A stretch of DNA of 64,000 nt, from NCBI GenBank assembly GCA_025351765.1, contig JANXVH010000130.1, positions 1 to 64,000 on the forward strand. Direction: 5' to 3'. The translations under genes and the position numbers were made by a program. The stretch is from Pedobacter sp. (GTDB lineage: Bacteria; Bacteroidota; Bacteroidia; Sphingobacteriales; Sphingobacteriaceae). Every line of letters begins with the position of its first letter. Position 1 is the stretch's first letter. The notes under the pieces were generated by a model. It worked only from the letters and a program-made list of their open reading frames with translations, was not told where the DNA came from and made no database searches. Positions 54,012 through 63,789 of this stretch are shown here, one piece after another.

Positions 54012-55625
54012 ATGAAATTTAAATATACCAGTTTAGTAGTTGTGTTTGCCGGGCTGCTACTCGGTGGATGCAAGGATAAATCGCAAACTTTTGAAAACCC
54101 TTACCTTGGTGGTAAATCGCCGTTAGGTATCGTAACCAACGCGCAGCAAATACCAGTTCCTGCTACAGGTGAAGTTGGTACATTAGTTACCATAGCAGCA
54201 ACCGGTTTAAAACCATTGGAAAAAGACTTGATTTTCTTATTCAACGGAGAAAAGGCGGAAGTTGTTTCTGTAACCGAAGCAGGGATTACTGTTAAAGTAC
54301 CGGATAGAGCGAGTTCGGGAGTTACGTCTTTTAAGGTGAATGGTCAGTTGGTGTTTGGGCCAATATTTACAGTTACTGGTAAAGTAAAAGTGGATCCGAC
54401 CTGGAAAAGCACAACGGGTGCTGACAATACAGTTGTAAAAGCATACAGACTTCCTGATAATAACATTATGTTAATGGGTGATTTTACTAATTATGACAAT
54501 AAGGGTATTGTTAAACCGATAAATAGGATTACCAGGGTACTAAAAGACGGTACCTGGGATCGTACTTTACAATCAGGTGCAGGAGCAAATGGTACTGTAA
54601 ATGACATGGTTATACTCAATGGTAAATACTATATCGCAGGTGATTTTGGCGGATATGCACAACGAGGTGGAGACATTAGCAAAATTACGCAAATTAACAG
54701 TACCGGGGTAATTGATACCATCGGCGTTGATACGTACCTGCATAAAACAAAATATGTTTCCCCATTTAATGGTGGTGTTGACCGCGTGATCCGTAGCTTG
54801 TATACTTTTAATGGAAAGTTGATTGCTACAGGAGATTTCAATTATTACCTATCCCGTCGTTATGATCAACCTAGCTATAAATACAAAGACAGTACTGTTA
54901 TTGACAGTGTTGATGTTCGTCAGTTGGTGCGTTTCAATTCAGATGGTACTTTAGACAAAACCTGGAGATTTTTACCAAATGCTCCTGGCTATAAAGGAAT
55001 TCTTGGTAAAAGCTTGCCAGGAGGAACAGGAAGGTTATTGTCTCTTATGCATACTGACGGAAAATTATTATGCTATGGCGAGTTTCCAAAATTTGATGAT
55101 GCTTCTGTAGGAAGGATAATTAGATTAAATGCAGATGGAACAATTGATCCAACATTTAACCCAGGCGGAGCGGGAGCAGATGATAACATCTCTTCTGTGA
55201 GTTATAATGCTACTACCAATAAATATGTGGTAGTAGGTAGATTCAAATCTTTCAACGGAGTTGCCTCGCTTAATATGGTGCAATTGAATTATGACGGATC
55301 TGTTGATGTTGCGTTCAAACCTAAAGCATTTATTGGTGGACAACCTTATTTTGTTAAACAACTGGCTGATGGTTTATCTGTAGTTACTGGTGATTTTAAA
55401 ACTTATGATGGGGTTCAAAGAAATGGCTTTTTGATTGTCAACAAACTTGGAGAACTAGCACCTGGTTATAACACTGTTGGTAATGTTTTAGGCTCAACAC
55501 AGAAAATTAATGATATATTAGAGATGACATCTGAAGATGGGAAACGTGCCCTCCTTTTAATGGGTAATTTTTACATGTTCGATAGCAAGCCTTACAACAA
55601 TATCATTAGGGTAACCATAGAGTAA
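54012..55625 (+). CDS. Lipoprotein with IPT/DUF5008 and delta-60 repeat domains
   Basis: This 537-residue lipoprotein (LLGGCKDK) begins with an Ig-like IPT/TIG domain of the DUF5008 type (residues about 45-120; GEVGTLVTIAATGL, FNGEKAEVVSVTEAGITVKVP). The rest is a beta-propeller made from delta-60-type repeats such as RFNSDGTLDKTW, RLNADGTIDPTFNPG and QLNYDGSVDVAFKP, interleaved with GDF words. It is probably a surface binding protein of the array. Confidence 0.8.
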   Translation: MKFKYTSLVVVFAGLLLGGCKDKSQTFENPYLGGKSPLGIVTNAQQIPVPATGEVGTLVTIAATGLKPLEKDLIFLFNGEKAEVVSVTEAGITVKVPDRASSGVTSFKVNGQLVFGPIFTVTGKVKVDPTWKSTTGADNTVVKAYRLPDNNIMLMGDFTNYDNKGIVKPINRITRVLKDGTWDRTLQSGAGANGTVNDMVILNGKYYIAGDFGGYAQRGGDISKITQINSTGVIDTIGVDTYLHKTKYVSPFNGGVDRVIRSLYTFNGKLIATGDFNYYLSRRYDQPSYKYKDSTVIDSVDVRQLVRFNSDGTLDKTWRFLPNAPGYKGILGKSLPGGTGRLLSLMHTDGKLLCYGEFPKFDDASVGRIIRLNADGTIDPTFNPGGAGADDNISSVSYNATTNKYVVVGRFKSFNGVASLNMVQLNYDGSVDVAFKPKAFIGGQPYFVKQLADGLSVVTGDFKTYDGVQRNGFLIVNKLGELAPGYNTVGNVLGSTQKINDILEMTSEDGKRALLLMGNFYMFDSKPYNNIIRVTIE

Positions 55626-55675
55626 TAATGAGAGATCAGTTTAAAACTAACCAATTGAAATATAAACTAAAGAGT

Positions 55676-57484
55676 ATGAAAAATTTTAAATACCAATCCT
55701 TTATTGGTGCATCTCTCTTTGTGCTGGCACTTGCTGCCTCGTGTAAAAGTGAATTTGATAAAGTGATTCCAGGTGCACCACAGGTTAATACGGGTGTGGA
55801 CTACAAAGTACCGAAAGTATTGTACATCATTGCTGATGGAGCAAGAGGTACGTCTGTAAGAGATGCGGAAAGTGTAAATATCAAATCATTAATAGGTAAT
55901 TCCATATATACTTGGAATGGATTAGCTGATACCAGTAAGATTAATGCCACCAATTGGGCAGACATGATAACTGGTGTAAAGAAAGAAAAACATGGGGTGC
56001 TTACAGAAGATTTTTCAGGAAATCGTTTGTCACAATATCCAGCTATATTTCAGCGCATAAAATCTGTGAATTCAAAAATCCGCATCGCAACTTTCGCTGC
56101 TTCTTCTGTATTTAAAACACAGTTAACCGGTGGTGCAGATGTATCTGAGGCCTTACCAAATGATGAGGCAGTAAAATCAAGAATGGTAGATTTCTTGAAA
56201 ACTGATACTGCTTCATTAGTTTTAGGCGAGTTTTCTGGTGTGCAAATTGCTGGTAATGCTTCTGGTTTCGACAATTCATTTGCTCCTTACAAAGCGGCAA
56301 TAAATGCTTTTGATACTAAAGTGGGTGAGTTATTGACGGCAGTAAAGGCCCGTCCGACTTATGCAAAAGAGAACTGGTTGATTATCATAACTTCCAATAG
56401 AGGTGGTAAATTTACTTTGCCTGCTAATCAGGATGATAAAACAGTTTTTAGCAATACCAATGCGAATGTATTTACAGTAATATCTAATCCTTCATTCAAG
56501 AATACTTTTATAGGGAAACCATTCCTGGGCAATTCATTTGCAGGTGCAGCTGTCCGTTATAAAGGTAATCCTGAGAAGACACAAGGCTTGACTTCCGCAT
56601 TTACTTCTCCTAACTTTAATTTTGGAGATAAAGATTTTACAGTTTCAGTTAAGATTAAAAAAGGAAAGACTAAGAACACCAGTCGTGGTGATTACTTTTA
56701 TCAATGGCCTTCTGTTTTAGGAAAACGCAATCAGGCTGGATGGGGTAGTGGAAATCCTGGATGGGACATTTGCTTGTTCTACAATGGATGGCGCTTTTTC
56801 GGCTCTGGGGGTACAGGATTTGGTGATGGTACAGAGATTGGTGGTGGCGATTTTAGTGGCGATACCTGGCACGATTTAACTTTTACAGTGGAGAAAAAGG
56901 CCGATGGCTTTAGATACATGAGGTTATATACAGACGGTGTTAAAGGCGTTACAAACGGGTCTAGAAATGAAAGCTCTTATTCTGGTCCTGGAGGCTCACC
57001 ACAAGCCCCTGTAAACGTGGAACTGAAACTTTCTGGACAACCTAATTTCGATAACAATGCGCCTTTGCGTGTTGGTTTTAGTGATGGTGAAATTGATGGT
57101 GATTTTGGTAACATTAACGTTAGTCTTGCAGAACTTAAAATTTGGAAAGCGGCATTGCCTGAAGCTGTAATTAAACAATATTCTTGTGATCCTACAATGG
57201 ATTCCAGTCATCCTTTCTATGATTATTTAGTAGGTTACTGGCCATTAAACGAGGGTACTGGAAACGTGATGAAAGACAAAGCGGGACCTTATACTTCAGA
57301 CATGACATTGCAGGGTACCTATGTTTGGGAAAGTTTTAGCGACCTATTGTGTTCACCAAGTGTTACAGCGTTAGGTACTTTAGTTCCAAAAAATTCAGAT
57401 TTACCAGCGCAGATTTTAAGTTGGTTCAATATTGCCCGCCAAGACTCTTGGGCTTTGGATGGCAAGGTTTGGATATCTAATTAA
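55676..57484 (+). CDS. Lipoprotein with phosphatase-like fold and LamG/DUF4983 domain
   Basis: A 602-residue lipoprotein (ALAASCKSE) from the ATG at 55676; the frame's earlier ATG at 55628 adds 16 residues before the signal peptide. Residues about 40-270 look like the alkaline-phosphatase/phosphodiesterase fold (VLYIIADGARG; WADMITGVKKEKHGV; NWLIIITSNRGGK), but the last segment has NR where active members have the metal ligands DH. The C-terminal half is a DUF4983/laminin-G-like sandwich (KAAVRYKGN region to WPLNEGTGNVMKD). It may bind glycan or phosphorylated ligands without catalysis. Confidence 0.75.
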   Translation: MKNFKYQSFIGASLFVLALAASCKSEFDKVIPGAPQVNTGVDYKVPKVLYIIADGARGTSVRDAESVNIKSLIGNSIYTWNGLADTSKINATNWADMITGVKKEKHGVLTEDFSGNRLSQYPAIFQRIKSVNSKIRIATFAASSVFKTQLTGGADVSEALPNDEAVKSRMVDFLKTDTASLVLGEFSGVQIAGNASGFDNSFAPYKAAINAFDTKVGELLTAVKARPTYAKENWLIIITSNRGGKFTLPANQDDKTVFSNTNANVFTVISNPSFKNTFIGKPFLGNSFAGAAVRYKGNPEKTQGLTSAFTSPNFNFGDKDFTVSVKIKKGKTKNTSRGDYFYQWPSVLGKRNQAGWGSGNPGWDICLFYNGWRFFGSGGTGFGDGTEIGGGDFSGDTWHDLTFTVEKKADGFRYMRLYTDGVKGVTNGSRNESSYSGPGGSPQAPVNVELKLSGQPNFDNNAPLRVGFSDGEIDGDFGNINVSLAELKIWKAALPEAVIKQYSCDPTMDSSHPFYDYLVGYWPLNEGTGNVMKDKAGPYTSDMTLQGTYVWESFSDLLCSPSVTALGTLVPKNSDLPAQILSWFNIARQDSWALDGKVWISN

Positions 57485-57490
57485 TTGTAT

Positions 57491-57514
57491 AGGGGCCTGT
57501 ATTATAAGGCCCCT
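57491..57514 (+). other. Intra-operon GC-rich hairpin
   Basis: A perfect 8-bp inverted repeat AGGGGCCT (57491-57498) with AGGCCCCT (57507-57514) and an 8-base loop lies 7 bases after the stop of the preceding gene. No T run follows, so it is more likely an RNA stability or partial attenuation element than a full terminator. Confidence 0.6.
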
Positions 57515-57558
57515 CAATATTCATTTATAAAGTGCTACCTATTATAATTCTAAATAAA

Positions 57559-59040
57559 ATGAAAAAATTTTTTACTTACTCGCAATTAAGCCTTTTGGCC
57601 ATCATTGCACTTTTAACAGTTTCTTGTAAGAAAGAAAAACTGGCGAATGTTCTATCAACAGAAACATTTTCTTCTGTTGGTATTTCTGTTGCCGCTAAAA
57701 CAGAGGTTGGAACAGGAACACCTTTTACGTTAACTGGAGGTGAATTAACGGTACCTGTCACCGTAGCATTTTCAAGTGCGACAACAAGAGCGTTTACTGT
57801 ACAATTGGTTGCCAATGTAGATACGATCGCTGGATTAATAGCCTCATCAGCACTTCCGGCTACTACCGTAGCTTTAGAAGCGGGATCATTTTCTATACCT
57901 ACCGTGCTTAATGTGCCAATAGGTGTTACAAGTACAACATTTGATTTGGTAATAAGCCGGTCATTCTTGGAGAGAAAATACGGTAGAGGTGTAGCTTTTG
58001 CAATAAAATTGCAAGCACCGGGAAAAGGCAATTTCATCAATACGGGAAAGAATGTTTCCATCGTTGTTGTAAAAACGGGTGAGGCTATTGCGCCAGAGGC
58101 TGTTCATTACATTTCTTTTGGAACTAGTAATATGCTTTTGATTCCGAATTCTAATAATTATGCTATTGGTTCTCAAGATCTGACTATTAATATTCCATTA
58201 TCGTTATCTTCGATAGCTGGTCCTTCTTTTACAGTAGATGTAGTAAGGAGCGATTCTGCAGCTAACGCATTAATGGCGAGTGGTGCGATTACGAATGCGG
58301 AGTTGCTTCCCGAAAATAGAACTGTTCTAGGAACTGGAAAAGTAAATTTTGATGTAAATCAAAATACATCAACATTACAGCTCTCTACTAATTTTGCGCA
58401 GTTGATGGCGCGTACCAATAAAAAATGGATAGTTGGGCTTAAAATTACAAATCCTACCAAATACCAGGCTAGTTTTACCAATAAGACTATTGTTGTAGTT
58501 ATTGATGGTAATTATCTGACCAAGCCTTATATTGGTAATGATCCAAATCTAGCCAGAGTTTATACCGGTACTCCATTTGTTATTCCTGGAACTATAGGAA
58601 CCGCATCTGAAATGATACCTGCTGCAATCTATGACGAGGGAGGGGAAGGAATTGCATTTCATGATGATAACAATAAAGATGGTGCAAGTGCATTTAGGCC
58701 TAATGATAAGGTTGATATTGCGAATAACATTCCTAGAAGTGTTGTAGGCTGGACTAATAATGGAGAGTATTTGACCTATACCATAAATGTAGAAGCTGCC
58801 GGCACTTATGAACTGAATTCAATAATTGGTGCGAACGGTACAAAGGGTAAGTATAAAATATTTATCGATGGTATAGATGTTTCTGGTGAAAATTTTGCAA
58901 AAGAAACTCCTGGTAAATGGGGAGATCAGCAACCTAATTACATTACAGTTCAACTTCCTGCTGGAAGACATATATTCAAATTCTTAATGATTGATCCGAG
59001 CTACGATGTACGTGGATGGATCTTCACCAGGAAGAGCTAG
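57559..59040 (+). CDS. Lipoprotein with DUF1735-like domains and C-terminal CBM-like domain
   Basis: A 493-residue lipoprotein (LLTVSCKKE) from the ATG at 57559; an earlier ATG at 57532 adds nine residues. Two similar Ig-like units (about residues 35-165 and 170-310) resemble DUF1735, often found in Bacteroidota surface glycan-binding proteins. The last 130 residues look like a CBM6-type jelly roll: GEYLTYTINVEAAGTYEL, YKIFIDGIDVSG, and VQLPAGRHIFKF. It is probably a surface glycan-binding protein. Confidence 0.75.
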   Translation: MKKFFTYSQLSLLAIIALLTVSCKKEKLANVLSTETFSSVGISVAAKTEVGTGTPFTLTGGELTVPVTVAFSSATTRAFTVQLVANVDTIAGLIASSALPATTVALEAGSFSIPTVLNVPIGVTSTTFDLVISRSFLERKYGRGVAFAIKLQAPGKGNFINTGKNVSIVVVKTGEAIAPEAVHYISFGTSNMLLIPNSNNYAIGSQDLTINIPLSLSSIAGPSFTVDVVRSDSAANALMASGAITNAELLPENRTVLGTGKVNFDVNQNTSTLQLSTNFAQLMARTNKKWIVGLKITNPTKYQASFTNKTIVVVIDGNYLTKPYIGNDPNLARVYTGTPFVIPGTIGTASEMIPAAIYDEGGEGIAFHDDNNKDGASAFRPNDKVDIANNIPRSVVGWTNNGEYLTYTINVEAAGTYELNSIIGANGTKGKYKIFIDGIDVSGENFAKETPGKWGDQQPNYITVQLPAGRHIFKFLMIDPSYDVRGWIFTRKS

Positions 59041-59080
59041 GTTATCCAGCTCAAAATAAAATAAACTAAACCACCATATC

Positions 59081-60109
59081 ATGAAAAAATTAGTTAAGCC
59101 GTTAGTGCTGTTACTTTTCGCAGGTGCATTAGCCTCCTGCGAAAAAGACCAGCCTGTACATATAGAAGATACAGCCACCATTGTCAATCCATTTGCTAGT
59201 TATGATGTTATCAAGGGTGATGATGCATTTTCATTCGAATTTAAGAATAACTCTAAAAATTATTCTAAGTTAGAATGGAGATTTGGGGATGATTCTTTGT
59301 CGACTACTGAAAACCCGAAGCACGTCTATTTATCTACAGGGAAGTTCCAGGTTGATTTGAAAACATTTTCAGCTGATGGAGCGGTAACCCGTAAACTTAC
59401 AGATATTAATATTATACCAGATAGCGTAGCCAAAATTACGGCTGTTAAAACTGGTGTAGCCAATCAGGTAAAATTTAATGTTAATGTTAAAGCAACGATA
59501 CAATCTATAGAATGGATATTCAATGACGTTAGTCCTGCAGTAAAGTCAATGGAGCTTTCGCCAATCAGAACCTATAATGCCGGATCGTTTAATTCTTTCA
59601 GTGTTAAGATTGTAACAGTAAAAGGTTCCATTATTAACTTAAGTAAGTTTGTTACGCCAGAAGGTCTTGCAGAGAACATTACACAAAGCAATATTGGCTT
59701 CACAGCTTCAAGAGATAACGGTAATACCAATGAAAATGCAGCGAAATTAGTTGATAACAACGTAGAGACAAAAATTTACTTAGGAGGGCCTCCTTTTCCT
59801 TTGATCTTTCAATTTAAATTTGGTTCGGCGCAAAAAGTAAAAATTTATGCAATTGGTAACGCCAATGATACGGAAACTAGAGATCCTAAAGTCTGGACTA
59901 TAGAAGGTTCTAACGATGAGACTAATTGGACTATTGTAGACTCTAGAGCTTTAACAACTACTTTATATGCTCTTGCTGGGAATAAATACAAACAATTAGC
60001 TTATTTCACCATCGCTGATCCAAAACCATTTATATTTTATAGGTGGAGAATCACGGCGAATAATGGTAGTTCTAACTTTCAGGCATCTGAAATTAGATTG
60101 TTTAGATAG
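59081..60109 (+). CDS. Lipoprotein with PKD and discoidin-like domains
   Basis: A 342-residue lipoprotein (GALASCEKD). A PKD-type Ig domain occupies about residues 35-115 (FEFKNNSKNYSKLEWRFGDDS, TTENPKHVYLSTGKFQVDL), and the C-terminal 150 residues form an F5/8 type C-like domain (AAKLVDNNVETKIYL, DPKVWTIEGSNDETNW, RWRITANNGSSNFQASEI). It is the last gene of the array, 12 bases before the terminator. A second copy of its N-terminal part begins at 63790. Probably a surface ligand-binding protein. Confidence 0.8.
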   Translation: MKKLVKPLVLLLFAGALASCEKDQPVHIEDTATIVNPFASYDVIKGDDAFSFEFKNNSKNYSKLEWRFGDDSLSTTENPKHVYLSTGKFQVDLKTFSADGAVTRKLTDINIIPDSVAKITAVKTGVANQVKFNVNVKATIQSIEWIFNDVSPAVKSMELSPIRTYNAGSFNSFSVKIVTVKGSIINLSKFVTPEGLAENITQSNIGFTASRDNGNTNENAAKLVDNNVETKIYLGGPPFPLIFQFKFGSAQKVKIYAIGNANDTETRDPKVWTIEGSNDETNWTIVDSRALTTTLYALAGNKYKQLAYFTIADPKPFIFYRWRITANNGSSNFQASEIRLFR

Positions 60110-60120
60110 AAACTTTAATC

Positions 60121-60167
60121 CATAAAAAAAAGGCGTCAGATATAATAATCTGGCGCCTTTTTTTATG
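60121..60167. terminator. Bidirectional terminator between the Sus array and the FG-GAP gene
   Basis: A stem of about 20 bp (60121-60141 pairing with 60148-60167, one bulge and one G-U pair) has A and T runs on both outer sides, so it ends both the plus-strand array (stop at 60109) and the minus-strand gene (stop at 60181). Confidence 0.88.
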
Positions 60168-60180
60168 GAATTCTAATCTG

Positions 60181-63100
60181 TTACTTGTTGATTTTAAATG
60201 CCCTCATTTTTTGTTGGTTAATGCCAAATAACAAAGTGTTGTTGAGGTGTATTACACTCCTGACATCACCTTTAAGGTTTAAACCACTTCTTGTAACATA
60301 TTTGAATGAACCTTTACCATTACCGGCTAGCAGTACACCGTGATTCGCATCGTATTTTCCAAAGCGTATGCGTGATTGATTGATGTTACCACATAGCAAT
60401 AGGTCTTTATTTCCATCATGGTTAAAATCTAAGGAGTTGATGGTAAATACCGGTGCAAACTGCGCTTGAATAGGCAGCTGTTTTTCTATAAATCTACCCT
60501 TTCCAGAATTTTCGAAGTAAGCAGTTTTAAGGTATGTAGATTTTAAAGTTTTTGCACCTTTGAGCTCCTCAGCAGTGAAAAGCTGATTCAATCCTGCATC
60601 GGCAAAACTAGTGTAATTTGGAAAGCGTTGTCTCATGATACTGATCTGATCCAGCAACTCGTCTCTAGTCAGGTAAGGATAGCTTTTCCCCATAATTGGC
60701 AAACATAATATGGGATCTATCGCTCCATTATCATCAAAGTCTTTATATACGAGCTCCGCCGGCTCTTTTTCACTCGCATGACACTGACTATTAAGCCCGA
60801 GATTGCCAATTAATAAATCAGGTTTGCCATCTCCGTTCATATCTTCAACCTTTAAGGTATTCCACCATCCGGTGTAGTCTCTGGTGAAATAATTTTTAGT
60901 TCTATTTTTAAGTTTTCCAGCATCATTTATATATATCGTAACTGGCATCCAATCACCTACTATAATAAGGTCATCCTTTTTGTCGCCGTTTAAATCGAGC
61001 ACAGCAGCATCCTTGACCATGCCAATATATTCTAAGTCTGCAGCTATTTTGCTTATCTGATTGGTGAAATGGCCTTTTCCATCATTTATCAGGAGAAAAC
61101 TTCTTGGGGCTTCTGGGTATTTACCAGGCACGACGCGACTTCCAACGAATAGATCCGGTTTACCATCACCATTAAAATCACCCACCTTAGCGCAGCTTTT
61201 ACTAACATACATTTGTGGCAGTGCATTTAAAGACTTGGTGAATTTGCCTTTTCCATCATTGAGATATAGTCTATCCTGAAAAAGTGGATCACTATCTTTA
61301 AAATTCCCGTAACCTCCGCTAACTACATAAAGATCGGTGTTTCCATCTCCATTTGCATCAAAGAACACGGCTTCCGTGTCTTCGCTCATGGCATCTGCTA
61401 AAAATGGGCGCTCATCCTTTATGAATTTTCCACCCCTTTGCTGAATAAATATAGCACCTGGTTTGTTTACATCTCCACCCACGAAGACATCTTCCAATCC
61501 ATCATTATTTACATCTGCTGTAACCATACATGGGCCATCAAAAGATAGCGAGTTGACCAACAAAGGCTGACGTTTAAAGTCATTGATTTCATTTTTAACC
61601 TGTGCAGATGCTATGGGAGATGCTATCTCTGTGAAGACAGGCTGTTCTTTTCGCACCCTACGAAACGTTTCCCTGGCGTCGCTTTCTGAGACGAATAATT
61701 GCCTGTTTGCGGTTACTTTGGTGATTACTTGTTTCTTTCCACTAGGCCAGACAATTTGCACAGAATCAACCATTTTATCTTTACCCAGACCAAAATGAAT
61801 ATTTTGGGAAACGCTTGATAAATACCCTTTGGAAGGCATTTGCTCAATGCACTGTTGTTTTCCTTTACTAAATAGTGTAACCAAGGCACCGAGGCCGTCT
61901 GTATTTTTACCTGACCCTTTCAATTTGACCTTTAAGTAATTTGATGATGAATTACTCTGATTTTGATAAATAAATGGAGCTCTATTCATATTATTTACGA
62001 TAAGGTCTAGATCCCCATCGTTATCCAAGTCGCTGTAGGCTGCACCATTACTATTAGATGGAATATTTATTCCCCAATCAGCACCTTTGTTTTTAAAAGT
62101 AAAGTTCCCCTCATTTTTGAATACATAATTCTTTACGTTAGATGAAGGTACGTTTTTTAACATCGCTACTAAATCTGCCGGAGAAACATCGCCATTTTTA
62201 CTCATCATGTACTGCTCATTGAATTTAAGTACGTCCATATTGGTAAAGTCGCGCATAAACCCATTCGTAATAAAAAGATCTTTCCAGCCATCATTGTCAT
62301 AATCGGCAAATAATGGTGACCAGCTCCAATCTGTGTTTGAAATTCCTGCAAGCTGACCAACTTCACTGAAAGACCCATCTCCATTATTCATTTGAAGCAT
62401 GTTTCGCTGGTATTGATAATAGAAACCATTGCGAAGATTTATATTAAAAACTTCGTAATTATCCAGCCCGGCTAGCAATTTTTGCCGCCTATTGTCTTCC
62501 GGAAGCATATCAAGTGTAAATATGTCGGGATGCCCATCGTTATTGACATCTGTAACCGCATTTCCCATTGAAAATAACGACATGTGATCTAACATCTGTT
62601 GCGCCTGATCTGTAAATGTCCCATCCCCATTGTTGATATACATTCTATCCGGTATGGCATAATCATTAGACAAATAGATATCAGGCCAGCCATCTTGGTT
62701 GATATCGGCCACGCCACCTGCAAGACTATACGACAAGGGAGATCCATCTAACCCTGCGGATTTGCTCACATCCTGGAAGTGGCCATTGTTGTTTTTGAAC
62801 AATTTTGATCTTGCAAGCGGATCTTCCTGCTTCTTTAACTCCTTAATGGTTACGTCATCCAGATTACTTAATACTTTAACATTGTCATTGACTAAAAGAA
62901 GATCCAGATCGCCATCCTTATCATAGTCGAAAAATACAGACTGTGTGCTATAAGAGGGGTCGTCTAAACCGTACTTTTCAGCCTCGTCAATAAACGTAGG
63001 TATTCCCTCCGCATTCAAACCCTGGTTGATAAATAATTGATTTTTTGTAATCGGACCAGCCTCTCGACCCGCATAACATACGTAGATATCGAGGTATCCA

Positions 63101-63573
63101 TCGCCGTTTACATCTACCATATTTACCCCGTTTTTCCAACTATCAGGTCTTCCAGCTACCCCCGCCTTGTCTGTAATGTCTTCAAACTTCATATTGCCCT
63201 GATTGCGGTACAATTTATTGGCAGACATATTTCCGGAAAAGTAAATTTCATCTACACCATCATTATTAAGATCGCCAACAGCTACACCGCCCCCGCTATA
63301 AAATCCCTGGTAAAATCCACCCACATTGTTGTTAAAATCTTCCTTTACTACGTTGTTAAATAAAATGTTAGTGCGGGAAGAATCAAGTAAAACGAATAGT
63401 GGTTTCTCTACCGCATGGATAGCATCCTTCCCTTTTTTATGTGTACATGAAAATAAGATTACAAGACCAACGAAAAATAGAGAAGGATAACGTCTGGATT
63501 TTTTTAATAGTTTAAAATTTACCGAATCTTGCTCTTGCACAACATATATTGATCTATTTGGAACGCTGTTCAT
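60181..63573 (-). CDS. Large FG-GAP/VCBS and UnbV-ASPIC domain lipoprotein
   Basis: A 1130-residue surface protein with lipobox LFSCTHKK preceded by an unusually long N-terminal stretch of about 40 residues. It contains at least 14 calcium-binding FG-GAP/VCBS loops of the type DxNxDGxxD, forming two beta-propellers (about residues 70-530 and 640-1060). Between them is an ASPIC/UnbV domain with GLGKDKMVDSVQIVWPSGKKQ. Homologues are surface or secreted proteins of the CRTAC1 group in Bacteroidota, often located beside SusC/SusD genes; their role is thought to be binding, and none is firmly established. No better start codon is seen. Confidence 0.85.
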   Translation of the reverse strand: MNSVPNRSIYVVQEQDSVNFKLLKKSRRYPSLFFVGLVILFSCTHKKGKDAIHAVEKPLFVLLDSSRTNILFNNVVKEDFNNNVGGFYQGFYSGGGVAVGDLNNDGVDEIYFSGNMSANKLYRNQGNMKFEDITDKAGVAGRPDSWKNGVNMVDVNGDGYLDIYVCYAGREAGPITKNQLFINQGLNAEGIPTFIDEAEKYGLDDPSYSTQSVFFDYDKDGDLDLLLVNDNVKVLSNLDDVTIKELKKQEDPLARSKLFKNNNGHFQDVSKSAGLDGSPLSYSLAGGVADINQDGWPDIYLSNDYAIPDRMYINNGDGTFTDQAQQMLDHMSLFSMGNAVTDVNNDGHPDIFTLDMLPEDNRRQKLLAGLDNYEVFNINLRNGFYYQYQRNMLQMNNGDGSFSEVGQLAGISNTDWSWSPLFADYDNDGWKDLFITNGFMRDFTNMDVLKFNEQYMMSKNGDVSPADLVAMLKNVPSSNVKNYVFKNEGNFTFKNKGADWGINIPSNSNGAAYSDLDNDGDLDLIVNNMNRAPFIYQNQSNSSSNYLKVKLKGSGKNTDGLGALVTLFSKGKQQCIEQMPSKGYLSSVSQNIHFGLGKDKMVDSVQIVWPSGKKQVITKVTANRQLFVSESDARETFRRVRKEQPVFTEIASPIASAQVKNEINDFKRQPLLVNSLSFDGPCMVTADVNNDGLEDVFVGGDVNKPGAIFIQQRGGKFIKDERPFLADAMSEDTEAVFFDANGDGNTDLYVVSGGYGNFKDSDPLFQDRLYLNDGKGKFTKSLNALPQMYVSKSCAKVGDFNGDGKPDLFVGSRVVPGKYPEAPRSFLLINDGKGHFTNQISKIAADLEYIGMVKDAAVLDLNGDKKDDLIIVGDWMPVTIYINDAGKLKNRTKNYFTRDYTGWWNTLKVEDMNGDGKPDLLIGNLGLNSQCHASEKEPAELVYKDFDDNGAIDPILCLPIMGKSYPYLTRDELLDQISIMRQRFPNYTSFADAGLNQLFTAEELKGAKTLKSTYLKTAYFENSGKGRFIEKQLPIQAQFAPVFTINSLDFNHDGNKDLLLCGNINQSRIRFGKYDANHGVLLAGNGKGSFKYVTRSGLNLKGDVRSVIHLNNTLLFGINQQKMRAFKINK

Positions 63574-63707
63574 GGATGGTTTATTTGGTTATAAAAGGGA
63601 GTAATCCCGATAGAATAAATTAGATTCAATGCTAATATAATTAAAGTGACCGTAAACCCTAATATTATTTAACGCTTCTTACAAGGCAAGATTATTGTAA
63701 TAACTTA

Positions 63708-63733
63708 GCTACATCTTAGATCCAATAACTTTG
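63708..63733 (+). promoter_or_regulatory. Possible promoter of the second PKD lipoprotein gene
   Basis: TAACTTTG (63726-63733) matches TAnnTTTG exactly, 56 bases before the start codon at 63790. The upstream -33 element is weak (CTTAG near 63704-63708). Confidence 0.4.
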
Positions 63734-63789
63734 TGGAGCAAAAATTGCTAATTTCGTAATATTATTAACAAAATATCCCCCCAAGGAAA

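Noticed and set aside
41313..60109. Ordinary polysaccharide utilisation locus
   Set aside because: No carbohydrate-active enzyme, sulfatase or regulator gene lies within or directly beside the array.
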